Shown in pieces: positions 35,446 through 48,410 of a stretch of 64,000 bases of DNA. Origin of the DNA: Helianthus annuus. Lineage: Eukaryota > Streptophyta > Magnoliopsida > Asterales > Asteraceae. Position numbers and translations under genes: made by a program. The stretch is taken from the NCBI RefSeq assembly GCF_002127325.2, contig NC_035439.2:2112365-2176364 (forward strand), given 5' to 3'. The notes under the pieces are model-generated. The model saw only the letters and a program-made list of their open reading frames with translations. It searched no databases and was not told the origin of the DNA. Positions within the stretch are counted from its first letter, which is position 1. Every line of letters starts with the position of its first letter.

Positions 35446-35478
<33 letters not shown>

Positions 35479-35497
35479 CTATATATATATATATATA
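35339..35497. repeat. (AT)n tract, left side
   Basis: About 160 bp of AT dinucleotides with three interspersed ATGTATATATATATCT variants. It is the left half of the target of the TIR element. Confidence 0.95.
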
Positions 35498-35625
35498 GGG
35501 GATGGTTCAAATGAAAACCACTTTTATTGTGAAAACTCGAAAACTAACTAAAAAAGCCTAAAAAACATACAAATTTTTTTTTTTTTTTAGAAAAATCGCT
35601 ACTTTTTATATATGGATAAAAAATT

Positions 35626-36258
35626 TGTAGGTCCCTCGGAGGATGAGGTCAAACCTTAACCTTGTTATACTAACACACTAGCAAGTGCGGAATCCAAGCT
35701 AGTGTGCAAACCGAGTTGAAACAAGCACAAACACAACACACAAAGTTCACCGATTAACACCACTTGTATTAATACGTATGAAAGGTTCGGTTACAAGCTC
35801 AATGTTTACAAATCAGTTTTGCAAACTCTCTCATGTGTGTGTGTTCATAGAAGTGTCTCTCCTTTTCTGCCTTAGTGTCTGAGTGTCTAAACTAAAATGA
35901 ACACACTGCATGGGTTTATATACCCAGCCCAGGTTGCATGGTCGAAGGATCAAACAGTCTGATCGAAACATCATCTATCGATCAGACAGTCTTCGAAGGA
36001 TTCATACATACCTCGAAGGATGGCATATCCTTCGAGGTCCATCTGCATCCCTCGAACGGTATCTTTCGAGCTCTTCGAAGGATATACACAATCTTTCGAG
36101 CTCATCCTTCGACACAAGACATTTTACAACCATATTCTAACTGTTTGGCCAAGTCAAACCGGAGGATGGTTGACTTGGTCAAACTTACAGGACTAACAAG
36201 GACATCGTTTTACATCATGACTGAATACAGACAAAGTACAGACACAAGTGCACCAACA
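35626..36258 (-). repeat. 3' LTR of SIRE element 2
   Basis: TGTAGG to CCAACA on the plus strand, with a CGAAGGAT motif array upstream (in element sense) of a TATA box. Confidence 0.95.
35915..35922 (-). promoter_or_regulatory. TATA box of the SIRE element 2 3' LTR
   Basis: TATATAAA within GGGTATATAAACCC on the minus strand; the 5' LTR counterpart is at 46359-46366. Confidence 0.7.
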
Positions 36259-38024
36259 AACTCCCCCTTGGCTGTAGCTTTGTCTCGATCTTGATCATCT
36301 TTGATCTTCGTGTCTTCAAGTCTCTGATGTCCTTTCAAGTCTTCAATGTCGGAGGATCTTCAAAGTATTCACGTCTTGAAAGCAGAGAGTGTATCAACAA
36401 ACTACCCGTATCATGTAGGAAGTGTGTAGACAAACTCCCCCTTAACATAAGCTCCCCCTTGAGTTATGCTCGTGAGATACTTGATCTTCAATGCTTAAGA
36501 TCCTTGTGGTGTTGATGATGGTCAGCGGCAACTCGATCATCTCCATCATTTGAGTGCCTTCACGTCGTGTCATCATTCCAAAGCTTGTCATCGACCATGT
36601 TCTCCTTGCCTTTAGAATCTGCACATGCAAGAAATCTAAACGCGTAATGAGAACAACTGCTTGGAATATAGTTAGCATAAACAAATGACACACTAATGAC
36701 CATGTCACAATCAAACACCGTCCGACAGTTTGAAAGTTTAATAAATTTGTCAGTTTTAGTTTCCAACTTTCAAAACTTGCAAATTTCGACCGTTTATGAA
36801 GATTTAGTCAATTTGGTTTTCGTTCAGGTTTCAGGTAACGAAGACTCGAGCTCCAACATCGTACGATCGAAAATAAAGAAGAAATAGAATCTTTTTGGCT
36901 TTTATAAAGTTTATATTAAAACATACTTAAAATCTTTTTGGTATTTTTAATATTTGAAATGTATAGACTGAAAGCAGTAAATAAATATATACAGACATTC
37001 TTTTTGCGAGTTTCGAGGGTAAGAGAATCATATCAGTGTACGGTCATGCCAAAACACTCTCGTTGTTCAGTTAGTTAACATTAAGATAAGCATCCTATAA
37101 CAATTATCGGTATTGTTGTCCACATAAGCTCAACTTATGAGATGTAATCATGGCGAAGGGATACGTTAAGGTATGATTTATACTTACCGACCGGTGTTCA
37201 TCCACATCACGACACATTCCCGTATCAAGGTATGCACGAGGGTTCATCTTACCGGTGAGTATACCGATTATCATCTGTTTGACCGTATATGATGTGAGAT
37301 TCTCACTTATTTGATTTGAAAACAAGCCCTATGTGATATAATCACTTATTGATGAGGAACTTGATTTTCATATGCATGAGGGCACAGGAGCAAGTCCGTG
37401 AACAGGTCAGTACTTCCGTACAGCAGAGAGACGAACTTGACTCCCGGAAAAATGTGATATTTTATCACTTATTTCTTTGGACATGTGATTGTTTATCACT
37501 TATTGAGGTCGAATGCAGTATGAGATATGTACACGTATGTATAGTATCATGGAAGATCTAGACTTGCGTCCCCGTTATTTTTCGGTAAAAGATACAACCA
37601 TGATACCCAGATGATAAGCAGCATAAAGACCGAATATCTCAGAACCTCGGCAATCTATCAAACGAAATTTCGGTACTAAGACCATATGCCAATGAATGGT
37701 TCCCACCTGGTCTTCAGTCGATTTAAGTTTATATCACCCTGCACACTTTAAAATGATTGTGAGCCTACCGATACATCTTATATAGAGCTGCTTATCGTTT
37801 TTCATTTAAGGTTTAAAGAGGTTTGGATAGACCACTGATGTACTATCATTTTCTCTTTTGCTCGCCAGGAAACTCATTTTTGCTTTTCTATTGTTTTTGT
37901 GTTTTTGAAATTTTTCGATGTTTTTGGATTTTCAGATTTTTGGATTTACTCCCCCTAAAATCAATAAACTAAGACAAATTTAAAACACAAAGATATTTAC
38001 AAAAATGATTTTCCGATGTTGGTT
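36259..38024 (-). other. 3' noncoding region and polypurine tracts of SIRE element 2
   Basis: Conserved with element 1 (5789-7652). The tract next to the LTR is at 36259-36271; further AGGGGGAG tracts lie near 36436, 36453 and 37949. The hairpin set is at about 37290-37505. No envelope-like frame is seen. Confidence 0.8.
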
Positions 38025-39230
38025 TTACTCTTGCTTGACCTTAATGCCGTTTACCAATAATAAAAAGTCAAATCTTGATTTGTCAAACGCTTTGGTAAAT
38101 AAGTCCGCACGTTGGTCATCGGTGTGGACCTTAACAACATCGATTAGCCTTTTCTCAAAGCAATCACGTATGAAGTGATATTTGATTTTGATGTGTTTGG
38201 TCTTTGAATGCTGCACAGGATTTCTAGTGATCTGTAAAGCAGCAGAATTATCAACGTAAATAGGAGTAGTTAGGAATTCAAAACCGTAGTCCCGCAATTG
38301 TTGTTGGATCCAAAGAACTTGGGAGCAACAACTTGAGGCAGCAACGTATTCAGCTTCGCATGTTGATGTAGCGACGTATGTCTGCTTCTTGCACTGCCAT
38401 GTGACTAGGCGATTTCCTAAAAACTGACATCCAGCCGTTGTGGATTTGCTGTCGATTTTGCATCCGCCAAAATCAGAATCACTGAAAGCGACCAATTCAA
38501 AGTTATTATCCCTAGGGTACCATAGACCGGTGTCAGGGTAACCCTTCAAATAACGAAAAATCCTTTTTACAGCTGCAAGATGTGAGGCCTTCAGGTTGAC
38601 TTGATATCTGGCAAGCAGGCACGTTGGAAACATTATGTCTGGTCTTGATGCTGTGAGGTACATAAGAGATCCGATCATTGCGCGGTAATATGAGGGGCTA
38701 ACAGCTTCACCCTTCAAGTCTGGAGTAATTCCGTGATTTTGTGGCAATGGGGTACCAATGGGCGTTGCATCAGACATCTGGAACCGGCTCAAGATGTCAC
38801 CAACATATTTAGTCTGATGGATGAATATCCCAGACTCAGTTTGTTGTACTTGTAGGCCCAAGAAGAAGGTCATTTCCCCCATAGCACTCATCTCGAATTT
38901 ATCCTGCATAATGCGCTCGAAATTCCTACACAAGACATCCTTAGTAGAACCAAAAATAATATCATCAACATATACCTGTACCAGAAGAAGATCTCCATCT
39001 TGTTCTTTGATGAAAAGAGTACAGTCGATAAGACCTCTTCGAAAACCGTTCTCCAGCAGATAGTTAGATAAGGTTGCATACCAAGCTCGTGGTGCTTGAT
39101 GAAGACCATAGAGAGCTTTGTTGAGCAACCAAACCCGATCGGGATGGATAGGATCTTCAAAACCTGGAGGCTGTTCGACGTACACCTCTTCTTCAACCAC
39201 ACCATGTAAGAATGCACTTTTGACGTCCAT
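38025..39230 (-). pseudogene. SIRE element 2 pol, reverse transcriptase and RNase H part
   Basis: A 401-codon frame from [10 protein letters not shown] to KVKQE, with YVDD and the RNase H motifs as in element 1. The same frame is homologous further up to about 39422, where a small deletion (ggtaccctt in place of a codon pair before WVF) breaks continuity with the upstream part. The catalytic motifs remain. Confidence 0.92.
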
Positions 39231-39355
39231 CTGGTAAACCTTGAATCCTTTGAATGAGGCATAAGCCAGAAAGATCCGAATAGCTTCCAGACGTGCAACA
39301 GGTGCATAGACTTCGTTGTAGTCGATTCCTTCTATCTGACGAAAACCTTGAACGA

Positions 39356-41434
39356 CTAAACGTGCTTTGTTCCGGATAACAACTCCGGGTTCATCCTTTT
39401 TGCATTTGAAAACCCAAGGGTACCAATCTTCTTGTATCCAGCAGGTTTCTCTACGAGTTTCCAGACACCCAGCTTCTGGAATTGTTGCAGTTCTTCCTGC
39501 ATTGCTTCAACCCAAGAGTTGTCTTTCATGGCTTCTTTCCAAGTTCTTGGCTCTTCCTGTGAGACATAACACGCGAAAGACCAATCGTTTTGTTGCCCGG
39601 ATTCTCGAATAGCCGCATACAAGCCTGCATTGTTGTTGTTCCGCAACATGTTTCTTGTTTGAATGCCACTTTGCACATTTCCGATGATGTTTTGTTGAGG
39701 ATGGGTATTATGAATCCTTGTTTCTGGATTATCTGGAACTGGAATATTTATACCCAGGTTGTTGAGATTGAGATCAACAACTAAATCAATGCCCGGTATT
39801 GACGAAGAGGATGATGCAGTAGCTTCAGCTGTTCTATGGGTATCCACTGGCGGAGTACCCTCTGAAGTACCATGAACTGCTGTTGTAGGAGCTTCTTGAT
39901 CTGCATCTAGAAATTCATCATCCTCTGAAGATTCGTTCAATTCAGCAGCATCGTGAAAATCCTCATTGTCGAGAGTATTATTGTTCACCGAAGATGGTTC
40001 TTGATTGACAAGAATTGGACGAACCACCGCTGAAACTGTTGCATTGTCACTCTCGAAAAACATCCTTGCCGCAGCACTTTCTTCAACGGCTTCAACATTG
40101 ATCGAATTGAAAAAGTCATCGTACTCAAACATCCACGGTTGACCAGGACATTTGACTGGCAAAGTGTGCCTTTGTACTCTGACCTCAGACCATTCCTCGA
40201 CCCTTTTAGTCTCTAGATTCCAGACTCGTAAGTTAGGGGTGGCATACCCATGAAAGTATCCATCAATTGCTTTTGCCCCAAACTTTCCATTAGGATCGAT
40301 GATTGTACATGGAGCTCCAAACGGTTCAAGATAAGACAAATCTGGTTTCCGTTTTTGAAGAAGCTCAAAGCAGGTCTTATGGTGCCTTTTGACAGTAAGG
40401 ACTCGGTTCAATGTGTAACATGCAGAGGCCACAGCTTCAGTCCAGAATGGAATGGGCAACTGCGACTCTACCAACATTGTCCTAGCAGTCTCGATCAATG
40501 TGCGGTTCTTACGTTCAGCGACGCCATTCTGTTGAGGAGTATAAGCTGCACTAAACTCATGAAGAATACCCTTTGAAGTGCAAAACTCCACCATGGCATG
40601 ATTTTTAAATTCAGTACCATTGTCGCTACGTATCCGCCTAACCTTCAACTTATACAAATTCTCAATCTGAATGATCAAGTTTTTGATAATGCCAAAGGTT
40701 TCACTCTTGTGTGCCATGAACGCCACCCAAGAAAATCTTGAATAATCATCAGTTATCACGAGGCAGTATTGATCACCCCAAATACTCTTGTGCTTGACAG
40801 GACCGAACAAATCCACCGTGTTGATCTTCTTAGTAGGGTGCTTCTTCTTCGTTTGTTTTCCTTTCTGGCACGAAACACAGACGTCTTGAAGATGGAAATT
40901 TTTGAGGGGAACACCATTCACCAATTCATTTGAAACCAAATGATTCATTTTGCGTAAGTGAATGTGACCCATTCGTCTGTGCCAAGAGATAGTGTCTTTT
41001 TCTGTGGCTTTGGAAACGAAACAAGTTGCTTGTGCAGACGTAGTAATAGCTTGGCTCATATCAAGGACGTACAAATCATTTATCCTTGGAGCTGACAAGA
41101 GAATCCATTCTTTTGGAATTTTGAAGCCCGGCTTCAGCACATAACATCCATTAGCATCAAATTGTACTGAGAATTGCTTGTCACAAATTTGAGAAACACT
41201 AAGAAGATTGTGATCAAGTTGTTGCACAAAGTTGATCTTGTCAAAGCTGACAATCCCGTTGGATATCATTCCTTCACCCGTAATATAACCTCCCTTATCT
41301 CCAGCAAAAGCAACATAACCTCCTCTAACAGATTTGACGTCGTAGAGAAGCTTTATGTCACCTGTCATGTGCCTGGATGCCCCACTATCAACAATCCAAT
41401 GACTACTGACAGTTCCTCCTGGAACACCCTGCAC
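39356..41434 (-). pseudogene. SIRE element 2 pol, protease, integrase and start of reverse transcriptase
   Basis: A 692-codon frame starting at the GTG of TGTGCAGGGT. Protease DSGAS is at 16-20, the HHCC zinc domain at 152-189, and the integrase triad at D208, D271 and E307. Compared with element 1, nine residues (SMPLERLHM) just before the first catalytic Asp are missing by an in-frame deletion. The frame runs through the reverse transcriptase start (WKEAMKDNSW) and is lost after KKIGT, near 39422. Confidence 0.92.
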
Positions 41435-41448
41435 ATGAACTCAAATGA

Positions 41449-43683
41449 TTAGTTGGAGATGGGGACCCAAGCCATTGTGGTCTTGGGTCTTCCATTTTCA
41501 TCAATAACAATAACTTCTTGTCTTTGATGATTGGTGAATTGTGATGGTCCCCCTGATTCAGTAACCGTTTTTGGTTTCCAGGTCTGTTTTGTTTTACCAT
41601 TGTCATTCTTTAAAATTTTAACTTCTTGCTTGTCTGAAGTTTTTGAATTGTCTGGTTTTACAGAAACAGCTGGTTTATTAACCACATCGGTTTTAATTGC
41701 CTTCTCAATTTTCTTGACCTGTTGGCGTTTCTGTTTCTTTTCCCTTTCTTTTACAAGGCGGGGATCTTGCTTTACAGAAACAGTTTGCTTACGGACAGTT
41801 TGGTCACGAGGAACATCAACTTTTTCTTTTTGTTTATGAAGATATGGACAGTTTCGAATTACATGTCCAATTGTTCCACATTCAAAGCATGATCTTCGTT
41901 CAACAAACCCCGAAGTATCATGTGATCGTTTAGCCGATGATGTTGAACTTTGTGAACCCGAGGTACTAGGCTTTGAACTACTTGATTCATTTCTTTTCTG
42001 TACTTTTGCTTGCTTAACAAAATCTAAGTTAGATTTGTTTTCAAACGTTTCTATCTTGTCCGTTCCCGTCGATTTCACAAAGTTTACATTTTTGTTCTTC
42101 TTTTGATTCGGCTTCTTTTGTGTTTGAGCCGGAGATTTTGCTTTTGGCTTGGTGTGATTTTGTTGTTTCTGCACTGTTGGTAATTTCTTGTTGCCAAATT
42201 GTTTTCGAATTTCGGCCTTTGGAATAGGAGGACACTGTGTAACTGTAACACGTGGTCCTGTCTTTCCCAAAAACTTACTTGTCGAGTTTTCAAAAACTTT
42301 GCTGATTAAGGATTGATTCACATTCTTAATGGGAAAGTCTTTGTCTGAATAGATTTTATCATCACCAATAAGAGTGTACAGCAAGCTCACACTTTCCCAC
42401 TCTTTTGCAGACGAGGACTCAATTGCAACAGTCTTAGCGGGTTTTGCAGGAGGATCACATAGAATGTGATTCTCGAGAGGTATGTCATCATTTTTGACTA
42501 CCGCATCAGACTTTGCTGGGACAGCATCATCAGATTCATCATCAGAAGAATCAGCATCTTCAGTAATGACTGGAGGATCCTGATTCAGTTCAGCAGAAGA
42601 CACACATGTATCTGCTGATACATCCGAATCTGATGATACTTCCTTTGTATATCCAATCCCTGCTGCAAATTCTTTCACATCTAGAGGCACAGATGGTTCA
42701 AAGAACACTCTGTCCTCCTCATCCGGCATGGCATCATAATTATGTCTTACTGGTGGTGGACAATTCTTATAGCGTATGCATGTGACGTCCCTTTTCTCCT
42801 TTTGGACATCAATGATGTGATCCAACACATAGCTAGAACTCAAATAACTATCTAACTTGAGTTGGATTGCCTCACTTTCCGTTTTTACACAAGCCATTTC
42901 TTTTTGCATTGTCTCAAGACGAGATATATACAAATTAATGTCAGTTTGTTTTCTGGAAACCATTTTAGTTAACTCGGTTTTATCTTTCTTTAACTTTTCG
43001 ATTACCGATTTAAACTCCTTTTCATGATTTTCATAAAACATATTGGCTTCTGTACATTTGGAAAGGTCCACAGTCAATTTCTGATTGTGAATAAAAGTCA
43101 CATCATACTTTTCTTGCAAAGCTTCATGCTTACTTTGCAAGTCACGCAAATTCTCATTCACTGTAGTATGTTTGTCTTGCAAGTCAAACAAACTAGCTTG
43201 TAAAGCATCATGTTTGCCTTGCAACTCAGACATACTTTTCTCTACATCAGCACATCTAGCACGCAACCTATCACATTCATCACAATTTACAACAGTGGGT
43301 TCATCGACACATACCTGACTTGATGAACCGTCGACATTAGCCATAAAGGCTGAATGGAGAGAAGACGAAGAATAAGCAGCTTGATCCACCAAGATAGATC
43401 TTCTTTGACTTTCTGCTGCAGCTTCCCCCAAAAGTTCATCAATATCTGCATCGATTGCTGCATTTGATGTCTCACCCACATGATCATCGCCCGAACTTGA
43501 GGATTCTTCATCTGAACTCCTGCTATATCCCGAAGAGTCTTCATCCTCAGAAGATTCACCACCATTGGCGGAAGATTCTCCACCACTGGTGTGAACTAAA
43601 TCCTTCACAACTTCAGCAAAACATGCTGTTCCATCGGGAGCATCACCACTCAACTGGATTGACCAGTCACAACCTTCATCCAC
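41449..43683 (-). pseudogene. SIRE element 2 Gag, C-terminal part
   Basis: In the same frame as the upstream Gag part, separated from it only by a TAA at 43684-43686 where element 1 continues. It carries a Ser/Glu-rich stretch, a coiled coil with repeated LQ-KH units (about 135-275), the conserved LYTLIGDDKIYSD block, and a zinc knuckle CFECGTIGHVIRNC near residue 600. It ends AWVPISN. Confidence 0.9.
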
Positions 43684-45297
43684 TTAATCCACAAGTGCCC
43701 GGTTGGCTTGGTTGTTGACAGGCACTAATGTACGCTCATTGTTTCTGTTCTGGTTCTGCTGGTTGCCTTGGTTTCTGAAGGGGTTCTGGTTCCCGTGCTG
43801 TGCTGGCTTTGTACATTCCCTTTTAAAGTGACCCCGTTCACCACAGTTGAAGCATTTTACTGCCTGTTTATCGAACCCATACTTGGTGTCTTTCTTGCTT
43901 TCCAAGCTGGTTCTGCCAGTACTTTCCATCCAATCCTTTGCCCTTCTCACAGCACTAGCAAAGGCCCACTTGATATCCATCAAGTCCATCTCTTCTTTAT
44001 CAATCTGCCGATAGTCTTCTTGTGTCAGATTAATGTTGCCAATCTGACCTTCTATTAACCCACAGTACGCGCTCACTACAGTGTTAAGCAGCTCCATGTG
44101 TTCCCTTGCTACTTCTACACTGACCTTTGAGAAGCTTGAAGTGTCGAGCTGTACTGTATTTGGCTTTGATTGCTGACCAGCAGATGATGTTCCTCCATAA
44201 CACGCATGTTGTTGTTGAGCAGGAGGAGGAGGTGGTTGTATTGGATTTCCATACATGTCTGTGGTGGGAGGTGGCTTAGCAGGAACTTGCACTGAATTGC
44301 CATACATATCCGTGCTTGTGACAAACGCCGTTTGTAGTGGAGCATGTGGACCGGTTATTGCAGACGAAGAACTGGAAGTTCCATAATACATTTCTGGATT
44401 CTGTGGCAATGGAACTCTTTTTGCCTTTAATGTTTCCTCCTGATCCTTGTTTTCTAAAAGCTGCACGAAGTCGTTGATATTCGTAGTTCTCAACACTCCG
44501 TTATACTTTAAGATTTCCAAGAAGCTACTCCATTGGGGAGGCAAAGCATCAGCAAACTTCTTCACTACCTCTGCTGTAGTTGTCGCTACTCCAAAGTTGT
44601 TCAGCTCTGTAAGCAAGTGATAAAAACGGCTTGTCATGTCACCCAAAGACTCCTTATCCATGCACGTGAAACAGTGAAATTCTTTCTTGAGCAGATCATG
44701 ACGCAATTGACGTGTTGCTTCATTCCCTACTCCTCTGGTTTTCAATCCGTCCCACAACTTCTTAGTCGTCTTGAAGCTGACAAACTGGTGGTAGATATCC
44801 TTGCTTAACGCCTGAGTGAGAATGGCGTATGCTTTCTTTTCCAGATCATACGTTTTCTTCTGATCTTCAAGAAGATCGGCAAACGTAGCAGTGTCTGAAG
44901 CAGCAACCTCTATAGCTTGATCAAAATCTGTAGTGAAACGTATCCACAGTTCGGTATTTTGCCCAAGTACGTATGTACGAAATCTGTCAACCCAGCCCGG
45001 ATATTCATTTAAATGCATCAACTTTGGAGGACGATTCAAACTTCCGGTTTCGCTTTCGCTCAATAAAATACTTTGAATGCTCGGAGTTTGATTCGATACT
45101 AATGCCCATTGACTTGACGATATGGCATTTGCTTGTGAAGATGTTGATACTGGAGACTCGGCCCATGAAGGAGATAAACTTGTACTCGTGTACTTTCCAG
45201 TGTCTGGAGCCGGTGTACCCCACCATGAGGGAGTGGAACCTGTACTTGTATATTTTCCACTGTCTGGAGCTGGAGTTCCCCACCAACTCGGATTCAT
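43684..45297 (-). pseudogene. SIRE element 2 Gag, N-terminal part
   Basis: 537 codons from MNPSWWGT. An N-terminal tandem repeat of PSWWGTPAPD...GKYTST occurs twice. The capsid-like region spans about 65-310, and the knuckle CFNCGERGHFKREC lies near residue 480. The frame ends ALVD-TAA, most simply a CAA to TAA change inside an otherwise continuous Gag. A shortened Gag with capsid and one knuckle could still be made. Confidence 0.9.
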
Positions 45298-46054
45298 CTT
45301 TGATAAGAAAAATAAATTCTATATATCAATAGCCCGAAAGATGACAGCCAGCCGAAAGATCCTAGCTCGAAAGACAAGACAAACAGAAACTTGTTATACT
45401 TAAACAGACAAGAATTGAAAGATCAACACCTTGTTCGAAGGATCAACACTTGTTCGAAGGATCAACAGTGTTCGAAAGATCACTGTTGAATTTCGAACAA
45501 TGATTTCGAAAGATTCACCACCGAAAGATCCTTATCTTTCGAATATATATCCTTCGAAAAGATTCCCTGGATCGAAGGATAAGTCTCTGACTTCGAAGGA
45601 TGAGTCGAAAGATGATTATCTATCGACACTTCCTTGATCGAAAGATGATCTTTCGATGTCGAAGGGTATCCTTCGATCGCTTCTGACACAGCTGACACTG
45701 AGATGACAGGTTGGTGAAAAGGTGATGGGTTGGTGGTCAACTTTCGGCAGAAAGGTATGTTCAGACCTTTCTTTCTACCAACTTTGATTTTTCAAAATAA
45801 AATATTCCCAAAATGGAAAATCTTATCCTGAAAATCCGGTCACCAGAACACACCGGAATTTGGCCGGAAATCACCAAATTTCTTAAACACAAGTTTTAAG
45901 TTACCCAACCCGCTTTTTAACACACCCGGTTGGTTTAGAACACGTTTTTATGTATATAAATGCAAGAAAACCACCAAAAAACGGGTACTAAACCAAGTGT
46001 CCAAACACACCAAGAACTTGAACAAACCCGGTTTTTAACAAGGTAAAGAGCCTT
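45298..46054 (-). other. Untranslated leader of SIRE element 2
   Basis: Dense in CGAAAGAT and CGAAGGAT motifs at about 45420-45680. One copy of the hairpin unit that is tandemly repeated in element 1 is present. Confidence 0.8.
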
Positions 46055-46067
46055 AGCTCTGATACCA
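46055..46067 (-). other. tRNA-iMet primer binding site of SIRE element 2
   Basis: TGGTATCAGAGCT on the minus strand, two bases inside the 5' LTR. Confidence 0.9.
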
Positions 46068-46069
46068 CT

Positions 46070-46702
46070 TGTAGGTCCCTCGGAGGATGAGGTCAAACCT
46101 TAACATTGTTATACTAACACACTAGCAAGTGCGGAATCCAAGCTAGTCTGCAAACCGAGTTGAAACAAGCACAAACACAACACACAAAGTTCACCGATTA
46201 ACACCACTTGTATTAATACGTATGAAAGGTTCGGTTACAAGCTCAATGTTTACAAATCAGTTTTGCAAACTCTCTCGTGTGTGTGTGTTCACAGAAGTGT
46301 CTCTCCTTTTCTGCCTTAGTGTCTGAGTGTCTAAACTAAAATGAACACACTGCATGGGTTTATATACCCAGCCCAGGTTGCATGGTCGAAGGATCAAACA
46401 GTCTGATCGAAACATCATCTATCGATCAGACAGTCTTCGAAGGATTCATACATACCTCGAAGGATGGCATATCCTTCGAGGTCCATCTGCATCCCTCGAA
46501 CGGTATCTTTCGAGCTCTTCAAAGGATATACACAATCTTTCGAGCTCATCCTTCGACACAAGACATTTTACAACCATATTCTAACTGTTTGGCCAAGTCA
46601 AACCGGAGGATGGTTGACTTGGTCAAACTTACAAGACTAACAAGGACATCGTTTTACATCATGACCGAATACAGACAAAGTACAGACACAAGTGCACCAA
46701 CA
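46070..46702 (-). repeat. 5' LTR of SIRE element 2
   Basis: 633-bp match to 35626-36258. TATA box at 46359-46366. Confidence 0.95.
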
Positions 46703-46744
46703 AAATTTAAAAAAAAAAAAAAATTTTTTTTGGTTGTACTGCAC

Positions 46745-47060
46745 ATGTGCACTAATACGGAAAGCCTAAACCACTTAACCCACCCCCCAAAAACCTAAAC
46801 CCCCCACCCTCCCCCCCCCCTCAAAACCTAAATTCACCCTCACACCAAAAGCCTAACCCTCCTCCCCCCCCCAAAAAAAAAAAAACCTACCCCCCCACCC
46901 CCCACCCTCCCGAAAACCTAAAACTAAACCCTAAACATAAACCCGAAAAAAACCTAACCCCCCCACCCCCACCCCCCAAAAACCTAAACCCCCCTCCCCC
47001 CACACCCAAAAACCTAATCCTAATCCTAAACCTCCAAAAAAACTAACCCTAAAAGCTAAA
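46745..47060. repeat. C-rich, telomere-like low-complexity interior of the TIR element
   Basis: Strongly strand-biased C runs alternating with AAAACCTAAA. It includes a CCCTAAA unit matching the plant telomere repeat and several near matches, but no long perfect array. Confidence 0.7.
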
Positions 47061-47414
47061 CTAGAATCAAAAAACTAATTTTAAGCATGTAATGCACATT
47101 GTAGTACATGTTATATTGCACATGTGCACTACTATAATAATAGTATTGAAAACAAGACGACACCATAAATCTTTTTTTATGTCATAAAAAATATGCTCGA
47201 ATATACTTGAATGAAAGATAAGAAAATTTGTCATCTTATGGTGCCATTTTTGTTTTAAAATGATAACGTATGGAGAAATGAGAAATGTTTGAAAAGTTAT
47301 ATATTTTTTGTTCCAATTTTACCCATCCTTCATTAAAAGTCTCCCCTCCCTCCTTTTTAGTGGGTTTAGTTAGTTTTCTAGTTTTAACAATTAGTGGTTT
47401 TCATTTGAACCTTC

Positions 47415-47416
<2 letters not shown>

Positions 47417-47492
<76 letters not shown>
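47417..47492. repeat. (AT)n tract, right side
   Basis: 76 bp of AT units, the right half of the target of the TIR element. Confidence 0.95.
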
Positions 47493-47495
<3 letters not shown>

Positions 47496-47642
47496 ACCAT
47501 GAAACTTACCAAGAGTGATTTACAAAATCAATCTATAAGAAAAATGTAATCTATAAATAAGCAAAACCATATGAATCATTTCTATCCAACTATTTATCAA
47601 CAACATGAATGAAAAAAAAAAAAAATACTTACAAACCGCACA

Positions 47643-47717
47643 GTGTCAGTGTCAGCACCAAGGTTTGAATAGGATATTTGCAGTGACTCTGTTTCTTCAT
47701 CATCATTTTGCTTTGAA
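47643..47717 (-). CDS. Candidate internal exon of an unidentified gene
   Basis: On the minus strand an acceptor GGCTAACAG precedes a 75-nt open segment that ends at a strong donor, GTAAGT (47642-47637). The encoded stretch is acidic (SKQNDDEETESLQISYSNL). I do not recognise it. The lone SIRE LTR at 47739 sits just upstream and would lie in the preceding intron. Short exons predicted by eye are unreliable. Confidence 0.3.
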
Positions 47718-47738
47718 CTGTTAGCCAAAAAAAGTAAT

Positions 47739-48410
47739 TGTTGGTGCACTTGTGTCTGTACTTTGTCTGTATTTGGTCTAGATGTAAACGATGTCCTTGT
47801 CAGTCCTGTAAGTTGACCAAGTCAACCATCCTCCGGTATGACTTGGCCAACAGTTAGTGATTACATGTTGAAAGATGTCATGTGTCGAAGGATAAGAGGT
47901 CGAAGGATGATGTTGATCCTTCGACCTCATCGAAGGATGATGTTGATCCTTCGACGTCATCGAAGGATATGTTTCGAACCATGGACCTCGAAAAGTGATC
48001 CTTCGAGGTCAATGCTGATCCTTCGAATGACTTGTCTTCGATAGATGATCCTTCGGACCATCTATCGGATCCTTCGATCAGACATCAGATGTTTCGGGTA
48101 TATATACCCATGCAGTGTTGAGGACAGAAGGCAGATGCACACAGATAGTCACACCGAGAGATAGAGAGTTGAGAGCATCCTGTCCGAAACACTCACACAC
48201 TTAGAGAGTTTATAGAACATTTCTGTAAACATTGAGCTTGTAACCGAACCCTCATTGCATTAATACAAGTTGTGTTAATCGGTGAACTTGTGTGTTTGTT
48301 TCTCTACTTGCTACTAACTCGGTTTGCTTGCTAGCTTGGATTCCGCACTCGCTAGTAGGTTTGTATAACAAGGTTTAGGTTTGTTCTCGATCCTCCGAGA
48401 GGGACCTACA
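47739..48410 (+). mobile_element. Lone SIRE-family LTR with a primer-site stub
   Basis: 672 bp from TGTTGGTGCAC to GGGACCTACA, the same LTR family as elements 1 and 2 but on the opposite strand. It has ten CGAAGGAT motifs (four forward, six reverse) before a TATATATA box (48099-48106). It is followed by AGTGGT, the first bases seen after the 5' LTR in the intact elements, and then unrelated host DNA. The flanks gtaat and agtgg do not match, so this is a truncated 5' end rather than a clean solo LTR. Confidence 0.85.

Larger units (their letters stand above)
35626..46702 (-). mobile_element. SIRE-type Copia retrotransposon, element 2
   Basis: An 11,077-bp element with 633-bp LTRs (about seven differences) and a perfect target duplication aaatt (35621-35625 and 46703-46707). 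Same layout as element 1. Its lesions are a TAA inside gag, a frameshift in the reverse transcriptase and a 27-bp in-frame deletion in integrase. Coding similarity to element 1 is high in pol and lower in gag, so it is a distinct subfamily. Confidence 0.95.
35498..47416. mobile_element. TIR element inserted in an (AT)n microsatellite, split by SIRE element 2
   Basis: Imperfect terminal inverted repeats of about 60 bp: GGGGATGGTTCAAATGAAAA at 35498 and its complement ending at 47416 (GGGAAGGTTCAAATGAAAAC read inward). (AT)n lies on both outer sides. Without SIRE element 2 it is about 0.85 kb (35498-35625 plus 46703-47416). No coding capacity is seen. Insertion into TA/AT microsatellites resembles the rice Micron-type elements; the superfamily is not certain. 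Confidence 0.75.

Noticed and set aside
35302..35551. Frames of alternating Tyr-Ile in the (AT)n tract, also 47285-47518
   Set aside because: Artefact of an AT dinucleotide repeat.
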